Assembly (NCBI RefSeq): GCF_012971725.1
Contig: NZ_CP048833.1
Span: forward strand, 3,968,001-4,032,000
Source: Pseudomonas multiresinivorans
GTDB lineage: Bacteria > Pseudomonadota > Gammaproteobacteria > Pseudomonadales > Pseudomonadaceae
Reading direction: 5' to 3'
Length of the DNA: 64,000 nt
Positions 24,808 to 33,314 of this stretch are shown piece after piece. The notes beneath the pieces were generated by a model, which worked only from the letters and a program-made list of their open reading frames with translations, made no database searches and was not told the DNA's origin. Every line of letters begins with the position of its first letter. The first letter of the stretch is position 1. The position numbers and the translations under genes are program-made.

Positions 24808-26460
24808 TTAGCGCTGTTGGTGCTGCCACTGCGGATGCAGCCACACCGGGACATTGGCCGCCGGCAGCGGCGGCAACCCCCGGATCATATCGCTGGCTTT
24901 CTCCGCGATCATCACTGTCGGCGCATTGGTGTTGCCGCTGACGATGCTCGGCATGATCGATGCGTCCACCACCCGCAAACCCCGCAGGCCATGCACGCGT
25001 AGCTGCGGATCGACCACCGCCTCGGGATCGTTGGCCAGCCCCATCTTGCAGGTACCGCTGGCATGGTAGCCGGTCTCGGTAACGCGCCGCGCCCAGGCGT
25101 CCAGCTCGGCGTCGCTGTGGGCCAGCGGGCCGGGCGTCAGCTCTTCGCCCGCCAGCCCGCGCATCGACGGCTGGCGCACCAGTTCGCGCACCAGACGGGC
25201 GCCGGCGCGCATGTCGGCGCGGTCCTGCTCGGTCTGCAGGTAGTTGAAGAGGATGCGCGGCGCTTGCCGGGGCTCAGCGCTGCGCAGGGTGACGCTGCCC
25301 AGGCTGGTGGGCCGCATCAGGTCGATATGTACCTGGAAGGCGTGGTCCGGCACCGGCGCCACACTGCCCGGCTGCACCGCCAGCGGCATGAAGGTCAGTT
25401 GCAGATCGGGATGTTCGACTCCCGCGCGGGAGCGGATGAAAGCGCCCGCCTCGAAATGGTTGCTCGCCGCCAGCCCGTCATGGGTGGCGAACCAACGCGC
25501 GCCGATCCACCATTTGCCCGGCGCGCAGGTCCAGGGGTAGATCGACACCGGTGCCTTGCAGATGAACTGCACGACGCTGTCGGGGTGATCGTTAAGGCGC
25601 CGGCCGACGCCGGGCAGGTCGTGCTTCACCGCGATGCCCAACTGGCGCAGTTCGTCCGCCGGGCCGATGCCCGAGAGCAATAGCAGATGCGGCGAATTGA
25701 TCGCCCCCGCCGTCAGCAATACTTCGCGGCTTGCACCGGCGGTCAGTGCCTGGCCATTCTGCTCGTACTCCACGCCTGCCGCGCGATCTCCCTCGAAGAG
25801 AATGCGCAACGCCAGCGCCCCCGTGGCGACGGTGACGTTGCCGCGCCCCAATGCCTCGCCCAGATACCCGCGCGACGTGCTCCAGCGCCTGCCCTGCCGC
25901 GTGGTACGGTCCACCGGGCCGAAGCCCTCCTGGCGATGGCCATTGAGATCGCTGCTGCGCCCGTAGCCCGCCTCCTCGCCCGCCGCGACGAAGGCCGCGC
26001 ACAATGGCGTATCGATTTCGCCCGGCGTGACATGCAGGTGCCCGGCCGCGCCGTGGTAATCGTCGGCGCCACTGGCATGGTTCTCCGAGCGAATGAAGTA
26101 CGGCAGCACGCGCTGGTAGTCCCAGCCTTCGCAGCCCTGCGCCGCCCAGCCGTCATAGTCGCGGGCGTGGCCACGGATGTAGACCATGCCATTGATCGAC
26201 GACGACCCGCCCAGCGTACGCCCGCGCGGCGTGGCGATCCGTCGGCCATCCAGGTACGGCTCCGGCTCGCTGCTGTAGCTCCAGTTGTAACGTGTACCGC
26301 CGACCACGATGCCCACCGCCGAGGGCATGTCGATGGTCCAGCTCTTGTCGGCCAGCCCCGCCTCCAGCAACAGGATGCGCACGGCCGGATCGGCGCCCAG
26401 GCGGTTGGCCAGCACGCAGCCGGCCGAGCCCGCGCCAACGATGACGTAGTCGTAGTCCAT
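24808..26460 (-). CDS. GMC-family FAD dehydrogenase, choline-dehydrogenase-like
   Basis: 550 residues. Of two ATGs, 26460 has GAGGG at proper spacing (26466 is too close to it). The Rossmann FAD motif is 'YVIVGAGSAGCVLANRLG'; the GMC signatures 'GRTLGGSSSINGMVYIRGHARDYDGW' and 'GAINSPHLLLLSGIGPADEL' are present, and the C-terminal catalytic region has 'YHASGTCKMG' and 'VVDASIMPSIVSGNTNAPTVMIAEKASDMI'. It oxidises an alcohol to an aldehyde. Linked to a Rieske enzyme and a betaine-type regulator, the substrate may be a quaternary-amine alcohol, but this is inference. Confidence 0.88.
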   Translation of the reverse strand: MDYDYVIVGAGSAGCVLANRLGADPAVRILLLEAGLADKSWTIDMPSAVGIVVGGTRYNWSYSSEPEPYLDGRRIATPRGRTLGGSSSINGMVYIRGHARDYDGWAAQGCEGWDYQRVLPYFIRSENHASGADDYHGAAGHLHVTPGEIDTPLCAAFVAAGEEAGYGRSSDLNGHRQEGFGPVDRTTRQGRRWSTSRGYLGEALGRGNVTVATGALALRILFEGDRAAGVEYEQNGQALTAGASREVLLTAGAINSPHLLLLSGIGPADELRQLGIAVKHDLPGVGRRLNDHPDSVVQFICKAPVSIYPWTCAPGKWWIGARWFATHDGLAASNHFEAGAFIRSRAGVEHPDLQLTFMPLAVQPGSVAPVPDHAFQVHIDLMRPTSLGSVTLRSAEPRQAPRILFNYLQTEQDRADMRAGARLVRELVRQPSMRGLAGEELTPGPLAHSDAELDAWARRVTETGYHASGTCKMGLANDPEAVVDPQLRVHGLRGLRVVDASIMPSIVSGNTNAPTVMIAEKASDMIRGLPPLPAANVPVWLHPQWQHQQR

Positions 26461-26469
26461 GGCCATCCC

Positions 26470-27636
26470 TCAGAGCTGCGCGCCGTGGATGCCCTGGAAC
26501 ACCAGGCGGTGGAAGTGGTGCACCAGGTGTTCACTCTCGTTGCTGCGCTCGGCGTCGATCATGTAGCGGCCCTGGTCGTAGCCCATGGAGTGCAGGCCCT
26601 TCTGCACGCTGATGTTCAGGGCGATGTCCTCGGGCCCCAGCTCCTCGTTCATCCAGCGCATGCAGGCCTTGCTCACCTCGGCGGTCTGCTCGTTCGCCGA
26701 GTAGTAGCCAAAGCGCAGCAGCGAGCGCTCGGCGTCGAGCGGAATCATGATGAAGGTGCCGAGGAACTCGGAGAACGGGAAGGTGTAGAAGGTGTTGTTC
26801 GGCCACATGCCGATGTTGAAGAAGCACTCGTCGGGGTTCAGGTCGCTGCGCAGTTTCACCCCGTAAGCCTCGCCTGCTTCGAGGTTGGCCGGGGCGATGT
26901 AGGTCCACCAGTTGTCGCGCTTGGTCAGGCGGTAGCCCTTGAAGTCGATCAGCTTGGCCAGGTCGATGTGGCAGGGCCCGGAGAGTTTGAAGTGATAGCC
27001 CTCGATGGAGTTGTCCATGATCACCTTCCAGTTGGCCGGGACCACGACATCTGCCTCTTCGATCAGGCGCATGTCGGCGAGGTTCGGGAACACCCGGTGC
27101 ATCTCCTCGTCGGCGCCGGGGAACAGCTCGGCCAGTGACGGCGCGCTCGGGTCGAGGTTGAAGTAGAGGAAGCCGCCCAGCTCTTCAAGGCGCACCTGCG
27201 GGATGGCGAATTCTTCCTTGTCGAAGTTCTTGATGCGCTCGCAGCGCGGCGCACTGCGCAGCGCACCATCCATCTCGTAGCACCAGGAGTGATAGGCGCA
27301 GCGCACGATGCCACCGGTGTTGCCGCGACGCTCCTCCAGCAGACGATTGCCGCGGTGCTGGCAGACGTTGTGGAAGGCGCGGATGTCGCCACTGCGGCTG
27401 CGGGCGATGACGATGCTCTGGTCGAACAGGTCGCAGACCACATACTGCCCGATTTCCGCGAACTCGCTCAGGTGCCCGGCTACGTGCCAGGAGCGCAGGA
27501 AGATGTTGTCGCGCTCGGCCTTGAACAGCGCCTCGTCGAAGAAATAGCGCGACGGCAGGGTGAAGGCCTGTTCCGGGTCCTGGTGGTCCCAGCCGTCAAT
27601 GGAAGTACGCAGTTTCAGACTCTCGATGGACGACAT
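26470..27636 (-). CDS. Rieske-type ring-hydroxylating oxygenase, alpha subunit
   Basis: 388 residues with GAGGAG upstream. The Rieske [2Fe-2S] ligands are Cys92, His94, Cys113 and His116 ('NVCQHRGNRLL...VRCAYHSW'). The mononuclear iron site is in 'NWKVIMDNSIEGYHFKLSGPCH' with His215 and His223; Glu212 takes the bridging position seen in quaternary-amine oxygenases such as carnitine monooxygenase. Homologues demethylate or cleave betaine-type substrates. No ferredoxin-reductase gene lies nearby, so electrons must come from a partner encoded elsewhere. It is first of a three-gene unit with the GMC and GlxA-type genes. Confidence 0.9.
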   Translation of the reverse strand: MSSIESLKLRTSIDGWDHQDPEQAFTLPSRYFFDEALFKAERDNIFLRSWHVAGHLSEFAEIGQYVVCDLFDQSIVIARSRSGDIRAFHNVCQHRGNRLLEERRGNTGGIVRCAYHSWCYEMDGALRSAPRCERIKNFDKEEFAIPQVRLEELGGFLYFNLDPSAPSLAELFPGADEEMHRVFPNLADMRLIEEADVVVPANWKVIMDNSIEGYHFKLSGPCHIDLAKLIDFKGYRLTKRDNWWTYIAPANLEAGEAYGVKLRSDLNPDECFFNIGMWPNNTFYTFPFSEFLGTFIMIPLDAERSLLRFGYYSANEQTAEVSKACMRWMNEELGPEDIALNISVQKGLHSMGYDQGRYMIDAERSNESEHLVHHFHRLVFQGIHGAQL

Positions 27637-27926
27637 GTTCGACTCTCCTCGGCTTCTTCTGGCGTGGCCGGCTCATGGGCCGGCGGCTCGGTTCGAGGAC
27701 AAATCTAGGGGCACACCTGCGGCGGCTCTTGATGAAAAACGACAAGTTTTCCGTCAGACGCATCAAGGCCGGCAGGCACGAAAAGTCGCCGTTGGCAGCA
27801 AACGAACGCTGGCTGTCCGGATTCGCTCCCTCGCTCTCGTTGTCCGCGCAAGGCCGTGGATTTCCAATGGATGTAACCGCGACGCAGCCCGCGCCGCACC
27901 CTGGAAACCCAGCCCTGGAGCCCGCC

Positions 27927-28568
27927 ATGAGCCTCGACCTGAACGGCGTCAAAGTCCCCGATAGCAGCCTCGCCAAGGCCATCACCGAGATGGTCCGCGA
28001 CAACGCCACCCCGCTGCTCTTCCACCACTCATCCCGCGTCTATTACTGGGGCGCGCTGACCGGTGCACGCAAGAGCCTGAAGTTCGACGCCGAACTGCTG
28101 TACGCCGGCGCGATGTTCCACGACATGGGCCTGATGCCGCGCTATTGCAGCCAGTGCGAACGCTTCGAAGTGGACGGCGCCGACTGCGCCGCCGAATTCC
28201 TGCGCAGCCATGGCATCGCCGCAAGCGACATCGACACCGTGTGGACGGCCATCGCCCTGCACACCACGCCGGGCATTCCGCAGCACATGAGGCCGGAGAT
28301 CGCCCTGGTCACGGCCGGCGTTGAAATGGACGTGCTGGGCATCGCCTACGAGCAGTTCCCCGACGCCCAGCGTGACGCCGTGGTCGCCGCCCACCCGCGC
28401 GGCGGGCAGTTCAAGCAGGACATCCTTCAAGCCTTCTACGACGGCATCAAAACCAAGCCGGAAACCACCTTCGGCAACGTCAAGGCCGACGTGCTGGCCA
28501 TGAAGGATGCGAACTTCGTGCGCGGCAACTTCTGCGAGGTGATCCTGAATTCCGATTGGGCCAGCTAG
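27927..28568 (+). CDS. HD-domain protein, cyanamide-hydratase-like
   Basis: 213 residues from the ATG at 27927, which has GGAG six bases upstream and starts the conserved region; upstream in-frame ATGs add sequence of random character. The HD pattern is visible: 'LLFHHSSRVYYWGAL', 'LLYAGAMFHDMGLMPRY' (H-D) and 'TVWTAIALHTTPGIP'. This arrangement resembles fungal and bacterial cyanamide hydratase-like HD proteins. Activity here is unproven. It diverges from the Rieske unit across 290 bases and converges, with a 4-base overlap, on a LysR gene. Confidence 0.8.
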   Translation: MSLDLNGVKVPDSSLAKAITEMVRDNATPLLFHHSSRVYYWGALTGARKSLKFDAELLYAGAMFHDMGLMPRYCSQCERFEVDGADCAAEFLRSHGIAASDIDTVWTAIALHTTPGIPQHMRPEIALVTAGVEMDVLGIAYEQFPDAQRDAVVAAHPRGGQFKQDILQAFYDGIKTKPETTFGNVKADVLAMKDANFVRGNFCEVILNSDWAS

Positions 28569-29488
28569 GGCCTGGCGATCACGGGCGAACCCAGCACACC
28601 GGGCTCGCCCAGCAGTTGCGTCAGCCACTGCATGAAGGCGCGAACCCGCTGCGGCAGGCGGCGGTGCGCGTAGAGCAGGGAGATTTCCATGGGTGGCAGC
28701 GGAATGTGCCCCAGCACCTGCACCAGACGCCCCACCTCCAGGTCATCCAGCACGCCATGGACCGGCACCTGGATGATCCCCAGCCCACCCATGGCCGCGC
28801 TCTCGTAGGCCTCGGCGTTGTTCACCGACAACGCTCCGCCCATCGGTATGTAGCGCACCTCGCCCTGATGCAGGTACTCGAAGCCTGGCGGCCGGGCGCC
28901 CAGCACCGTCACGTAATGGATCAGTTGGTGCCCCGCAAGGTCGTCCAGTGATTGCGGGGTGCCATGTGCGGCGAGGTAGGACGGGCTGGCGCAGGTCACC
29001 TGAGGGAACTGCCCAAGGGTGCGCGCCACCACAGACGGATCGTTCACCGCACCGACCCGCACCACGCAATCGAAGCCCTCGCGCACCAGATCGACACGGC
29101 GGTCGGTGCAGCTCACCTCCAGCTCCAGCGCCGGGTGCCGCGCAAGGAATTCGCCCAGGCGTGGCATCACCAGCTTGCGCGCCATCACCGTCGGCATGTC
29201 TACCCGCAGGCGGCCGCCGAGGGCTTCGTCGTCCTGGCGGAACAGGCCCTGCAACTCGTCCAGCTGGGCCAGCATGTCCTTGCTGCGTTCGTAGAGCACC
29301 AGGCCGTCCTGGGTTGCGGTGACGCGCCGAGTGGTGCGCTGCAGCAGGCGCGTGCCCAGCAGCTCCTCCAGCGCCTGCACGTGCTCGGAGACGGTGGAGC
29401 GCGGCAGGCCGAGTTGCTCGCCAGCCTGGGTGAAGCTGGCCAGTTCGGTAACGCGGACGAAAGTACGCAGCAGGTCGGGGCGGATCAT
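28565..29488 (-). CDS. LysR-family transcriptional regulator
   Basis: 307 residues with the N-terminal helix-turn-helix 'VTELASFTQAGEQLGLPRSTVSEHVQALEELLGTRLLQRTTR' and a substrate-binding domain with 'DLVREGFDCVVRVG' (RD-I). This subtype (CrgA/DmlR-like) often regulates adjacent oxidoreductases. It diverges from an SDR gene at 29628 across 139 bases, the likely target. The stop codon overlaps the convergent HD gene stop through a shared CTAG. Confidence 0.9.
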   Translation of the reverse strand: MIRPDLLRTFVRVTELASFTQAGEQLGLPRSTVSEHVQALEELLGTRLLQRTTRRVTATQDGLVLYERSKDMLAQLDELQGLFRQDDEALGGRLRVDMPTVMARKLVMPRLGEFLARHPALELEVSCTDRRVDLVREGFDCVVRVGAVNDPSVVARTLGQFPQVTCASPSYLAAHGTPQSLDDLAGHQLIHYVTVLGARPPGFEYLHQGEVRYIPMGGALSVNNAEAYESAAMGGLGIIQVPVHGVLDDLEVGRLVQVLGHIPLPPMEISLLYAHRRLPQRVRAFMQWLTQLLGEPGVLGSPVIARP

Positions 29489-29627
29489 GGGCAGGCCTGT
29501 TGTTCGCGGATCATTGTTCGTTCATGCCGACCAGTATTTCCGATTTTTGCCGGTTTATCACTATCCACTCGAACAATAAGCTTTCCCTCAATCCCACCCG
29601 CCAGCTACCGCAACAAGGAGCTTCGCC

Positions 29628-30386
29628 ATGACCCGCAAGATCGCTCTCATCACCGGCGCCAGCCGTGGCCTTGGCCGCAACGCCGCTCTGCACCTCGCCG
29701 CCGCAGGCGTCGACATCATCGGCACCTACCGTAGCCAGGCCGACGAGGCCCAGGCCGTCACCACCGAGATCGAGCAGCACGGCGGCCGCGCCGTGATGCT
29801 GCGCCTGGATGTGGCGGAGAGCGCCAGCTTTGCTGCCTTTGCCGAACAGATCCGCGCCACCCTGGGCGAGACGTTTGGCCGCCAGAACTTCGACTTCCTG
29901 GTGAACAACGCCGGCATCGGCCTCTACGCCAGCTTCGCCGAGACCAGCGAGGAGATGTTCGACCAGTTGATGAACATCCAGCTCAAGGGCCCGTTCTTCC
30001 TGACCCAGAAGCTGCTGCCGCTGATTGCCGACGGCGGGCGCATCCTCAACGTCTCCAGCGGCCTGACGCGTTTCTCCCTGCCCGGCTACGCCGCCTACGC
30101 GACCATGAAGGGCGCGATGGAGACGCTGACCAAGTACCAGGCGAAAGAACTGGGCGCGCGCGGCATTGCCGTGAACATCCTCGCCCCTGGCGCCATCGAG
30201 ACCGATTTCGGTGGCGGCCGGGTGCGCGATAACGCCGAACTGAACCAGCAGATCGCCGGCAACACCGCCCTGGGCCGTGTCGGCCTGCCGGATGACATCG
30301 GCGCGGTGATCGCGGCCCTGCTCTCCGACGGCGGCCGCTGGATCAACGGCCAGCGCGTGGAAGCGTCGGGCGGCATGTTCCTCTGA
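29628..30386 (+). CDS. short-chain dehydrogenase/reductase (SDR)
   Basis: 252 residues, CAAGGAG upstream. Classical SDR features: NAD(P)-binding 'TGASRGLGRNAALHLAAAG', the structural 'NNAGIGLYASF', the catalytic Tyr157/Lys161 in 'YAAYATMKGAM', the preceding 'LNVSSGLTRFS' Ser, and a C-terminal 'GQRVEASGGMFL'. It reduces a carbonyl or oxidises an alcohol; substrate unknown. Probably controlled by the divergent LysR. A REP pair follows its stop. Confidence 0.92.
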   Translation: MTRKIALITGASRGLGRNAALHLAAAGVDIIGTYRSQADEAQAVTTEIEQHGGRAVMLRLDVAESASFAAFAEQIRATLGETFGRQNFDFLVNNAGIGLYASFAETSEEMFDQLMNIQLKGPFFLTQKLLPLIADGGRILNVSSGLTRFSLPGYAAYATMKGAMETLTKYQAKELGARGIAVNILAPGAIETDFGGGRVRDNAELNQQIAGNTALGRVGLPDDIGAVIAALLSDGGRWINGQRVEASGGMFL

Positions 30387-30411
30387 TCCGCACGATGGCA
30401 TGACGCGAGCG

Positions 30412-30482
30412 TAGGAGCGGACTCCGTCCGCGATTGGCCCGCATTGCGTCGGAGACCATCGCGGACCGAGTCCGCTCCTACC
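30412..30482. repeat. REP pair (family 2, GGACTCCGTCC type)
   Basis: Inverted arms begin GTAGGAGCGGACTCCGTCCG at 30412 and end in the complementary sequence at 30482, separated by a 23-base centre; two bases differ between the arms. Related copies at 34551, 36475 and 50004. It occupies part of the 410-base gap before the gluconate dehydrogenase operon; the rest (30490-30790) is an AT-richer stretch that probably holds that operon's promoter, but no clear box was identified. Confidence 0.9.
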
Positions 30483-30796
30483 CACCTGGCCAGCCAGGAG
30501 TGGCTCTACGACGCGGACTTTATCAATATCCGCAATAAACCTTTGCCACGAAAAACCTGCAACATTCTGTTACGGCCTCTAGTCTAAAAACGCGCGTGGA
30601 GAAGACGAATCGCAGATTCCACCTGGGCGAAGGACCCGTTCAGCCGATCTGCACAGCGCCCCGACGGGGCGACTTCGCACCCTCGCTCCGCTCATGCGGC
30701 ACCTGCCGCGAGCGCAGATCACCGTGAACTGACCTGGCACTACCCGTCCCTGCCACCTCGATAACGAGCGGACGGGGTGCTGCCTCAGGAGCCGAA

Positions 30797-31543
30797 ATGA
30801 CCGAACACCCCAAGGGATTCACCCGGCGTCAGCTGTTGAAGTCGTCCGCCGCCTCCCTGGCCGTGGGCGCCGCCGCCAGCACCCAGGCCGCCACCGTGAT
30901 CGGCACGCCGAAATGGCTGCCCTTCGACCACAACGGCCCGCTGCACTACGACAGCCCCGGCTGGCAGTTCTTCACCACCGAGGAAGCCACCGAGGTGGAA
31001 GCCATTGTCGAGCAACTGATTCCTGCCGATGACCTGAGCGTCAGCGGCAAGGACGCCGGTTGCGCAGTGTTCATCGACCGCCAGTTGGTGAGCGATTACG
31101 GCGACTTTGGCCGCCTGTACATGACCGGGCCCTTCACGCCGGGCACGCCGGCCCAGGCCGACCAGTCGCCACTGGTGCCACGCGAGCGCTATCGCATCGG
31201 CCTGGCCGCGCTGGGCAAGTACTGCCAGGGCAAGTTCCAGAAGCCGTTCAGCGCCCTGCCCGGCGAACAGCGCGACCAGGTGCTGGCCGACCTGGAAAAA
31301 GGCGCCATCGCCCTCGACGGCATCGACGCCAAGGCGTTCTTCCAGCAGGTGCTGGACAACACCATGGAAGGCTTCTTCGCCGACCCCATCTATGGCGGAA
31401 ATCGCGACATGGTGTCGTGGAAGATGCTCGGCTTCCCCGGCGCGCGCTACGACTACCGCGACTACATCAGCCTGCACAACCAGAAGCTGAATCTCGTGCC
31501 GCTCTCCATCGTCGGCAGCTCCGCCTGGACCAAGAAGGGTTAA
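30797..31543 (+). CDS. gluconate 2-dehydrogenase, small (gamma) subunit
   Basis: 248 residues, CAGGAG upstream. A twin-arginine signal ('FTRRQLLKSSAASLAVGAAAS') directs folded export through Tat. The mature part matches the gluconate 2-dehydrogenase subunit 3 family ('FTTEEATEVEAIVEQLIPADDLS', 'GFFADPIYGGNRDMVSWKMLGFPGARYDYRDYI'). It co-exports and stabilises the flavoprotein subunit, which has no signal of its own. First of three tightly spaced genes encoding the periplasmic, membrane-bound enzyme that oxidises D-gluconate to 2-ketogluconate. Confidence 0.92.
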   Translation: MTEHPKGFTRRQLLKSSAASLAVGAAASTQAATVIGTPKWLPFDHNGPLHYDSPGWQFFTTEEATEVEAIVEQLIPADDLSVSGKDAGCAVFIDRQLVSDYGDFGRLYMTGPFTPGTPAQADQSPLVPRERYRIGLAALGKYCQGKFQKPFSALPGEQRDQVLADLEKGAIALDGIDAKAFFQQVLDNTMEGFFADPIYGGNRDMVSWKMLGFPGARYDYRDYISLHNQKLNLVPLSIVGSSAWTKKG

Positions 31544-31550
31544 CAACGCC

Positions 31551-33314
31551 ATGGCCAAGAAACTACCTTCCACCGACGTCGTGGTTGTCGGGCTCGGCTG
31601 GGCGGGCTCCATCATCGCCCACGAACTGGCCGACGCCGGCCTCGCTGTGATCGGCTTCGAACGCGGCCCCTGGCGCGACACCGCCAGCGACTTCAACCTC
31701 GCCTCGGCCGCCGACGAACTGCGCTACAACCGCCGCCAGGAGCTGATGCTGCGCACCCGGCAGAACACCTGCACGATGCGCAACAAGGAGTCGGAGACCG
31801 CCCTGCCGATGCGCGTCTGGGGTTCGTTCCACCCCGGCAACGGCACCGGCGGCGCAGGCAACCACTGGGCCGGCATCACCTTCCGCTTCCAGCCCGAGGA
31901 ATTCCGCCTGGCCAGCCACCTGAAGGAGCGCTACGGCAAGGAAGTGCCCGAAGAGCTGACCCTGCAGGACTGGGGCACCACCTGGGAGGAAATGGAGCCG
32001 CACTACGACGCCTTCGAGCGGCTCGCCGGCGTTTCCGGCAAGGCCGGCAACCTCGGCGGCACCCTCGTCGAAGGCGGCAACCCCTTCGAAGGCGCGCGCT
32101 CGCGCGAGTACCCCAACCCGCCCACCGCACAGACCTACGCCCCGACGCTGTTCGCCGAAGCGGCGCGCAACCTGGGCTACAAACCCTTCCCGGTGCCCTC
32201 GGCACTGGCCTCCCAGGGCTACACCAACCAGCTGGGCGTGACCATGGGGCCCTGCACCTTCTGCGGCTTCTGCACCAACTACGGCTGCGCCAACTATTCC
32301 AAGGCCAGCGCCATCGTCAACGTCCTGCCGGCGCTGATCCGCAAACCCAACTTCACCGCCAGGACCAACTCCGAAGTGCTCAAGGTGACTATGGACAGCA
32401 CCGGTTCCCGTGCCACCGGTATCGTCTACGTCGACTCCAGCGGTGAGGAATGGGAACAGCCGGCAGAGATCGTGGTGGTCGCCGCGTTCATCTTCGAGAA
32501 CGTGCGGCTGATGCTGCTCTCCGGCGTCGGCGAGCCCTACAACCCGATCGCCAACACCGGCACCACCGGGCGCAACTTCGCCTACCAGACGGCCAACAGC
32601 GTCAAGCTGTTCTTCAAGGACAAGAACTTCAATCCCTTCATCGGTGGCGGCGCCATCGGCATGGGCATCGACGAGTTCAACAACGACAACTTCGACCACT
32701 CCGGACTGGGTTTCGTCGGCGGCGGCAGCACCCGCGTGACCCCAATCGGCGCCGCCCCCATCGACTCGCGGCCGGTTCCGCCCGGTACGCCCGCCTGGGG
32801 CTCCCAATGGAAGAAGGCCACGGTAGAGAGCTACCTGAGCAACATGTCCATCGGCTGTGAGGCCAGCAGCTACACCACGCGCAGCAACTACCTGTCGCTG
32901 GACCCCAACTACAACGACCCCCACGGTCGGCCGCTGCTGCGCATCACCTTCGACTTCCCGGAAAACGACCTGCGGATGGCGCAGTACTGCACCGACAAGG
33001 TGGCAGAGATCGCCCGCAGCATGAACCCGCAGCAGATAGTCCCGGCACCGCGCAAAGGCCCCTGGTCGAATACCTCTTACCAGTCTTCGCACATCGTCGG
33101 CGGTTTCATCATGGGCGCCGACCCGAAGAACAGCTCGGTGAACAAGCACCTGCAGGTCTGGGGCGTGCCCAACCTGTTCGTGGTGGGCTCCTCGGCCTTC
33201 CCGCAGAACCCCGGCTACAACCCTACCGGCACTGTCGGCGCACTGGCCTTCAAGGCCGCCGATGCGATCCGCAGGCTATACCTGAAACGCCCCGGGGAGA
33301 TGATCAGCGCATGA
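31551..33314 (+). CDS. gluconate 2-dehydrogenase, FAD (GMC) catalytic subunit
   Basis: 587 residues of a GMC oxidoreductase. FAD motif 'VVVVGLGWAGSIIAHELADAGLAVIGFERG' at the N-terminus; 'GTGGAGNHWAGITFRFQ' and the cysteine-bearing 'GPCTFCGFCTNYGCANYSKASA' are typical of the gluconate/2-ketogluconate dehydrogenase branch. The C-terminal 'VVGSSAFPQNPGYNPTGTVGALAFKAADAIRR' holds the substrate-binding Asn. The four cysteines may bind an Fe-S cluster, as described for related flavoprotein-cytochrome dehydrogenases. It is exported with the Tat-tagged small subunit, and its stop overlaps the cytochrome gene start (ATGA). Confidence 0.93.
   Translation: MAKKLPSTDVVVVGLGWAGSIIAHELADAGLAVIGFERGPWRDTASDFNLASAADELRYNRRQELMLRTRQNTCTMRNKESETALPMRVWGSFHPGNGTGGAGNHWAGITFRFQPEEFRLASHLKERYGKEVPEELTLQDWGTTWEEMEPHYDAFERLAGVSGKAGNLGGTLVEGGNPFEGARSREYPNPPTAQTYAPTLFAEAARNLGYKPFPVPSALASQGYTNQLGVTMGPCTFCGFCTNYGCANYSKASAIVNVLPALIRKPNFTARTNSEVLKVTMDSTGSRATGIVYVDSSGEEWEQPAEIVVVAAFIFENVRLMLLSGVGEPYNPIANTGTTGRNFAYQTANSVKLFFKDKNFNPFIGGGAIGMGIDEFNNDNFDHSGLGFVGGGSTRVTPIGAAPIDSRPVPPGTPAWGSQWKKATVESYLSNMSIGCEASSYTTRSNYLSLDPNYNDPHGRPLLRITFDFPENDLRMAQYCTDKVAEIARSMNPQQIVPAPRKGPWSNTSYQSSHIVGGFIMGADPKNSSVNKHLQVWGVPNLFVVGSSAFPQNPGYNPTGTVGALAFKAADAIRRLYLKRPGEMISA

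Noticed and set aside
27675..27926. N-terminal extension of the HD-domain gene
   Set aside because: The extra 84 codons have no family character; ATG at 27927 with GGAG is better.
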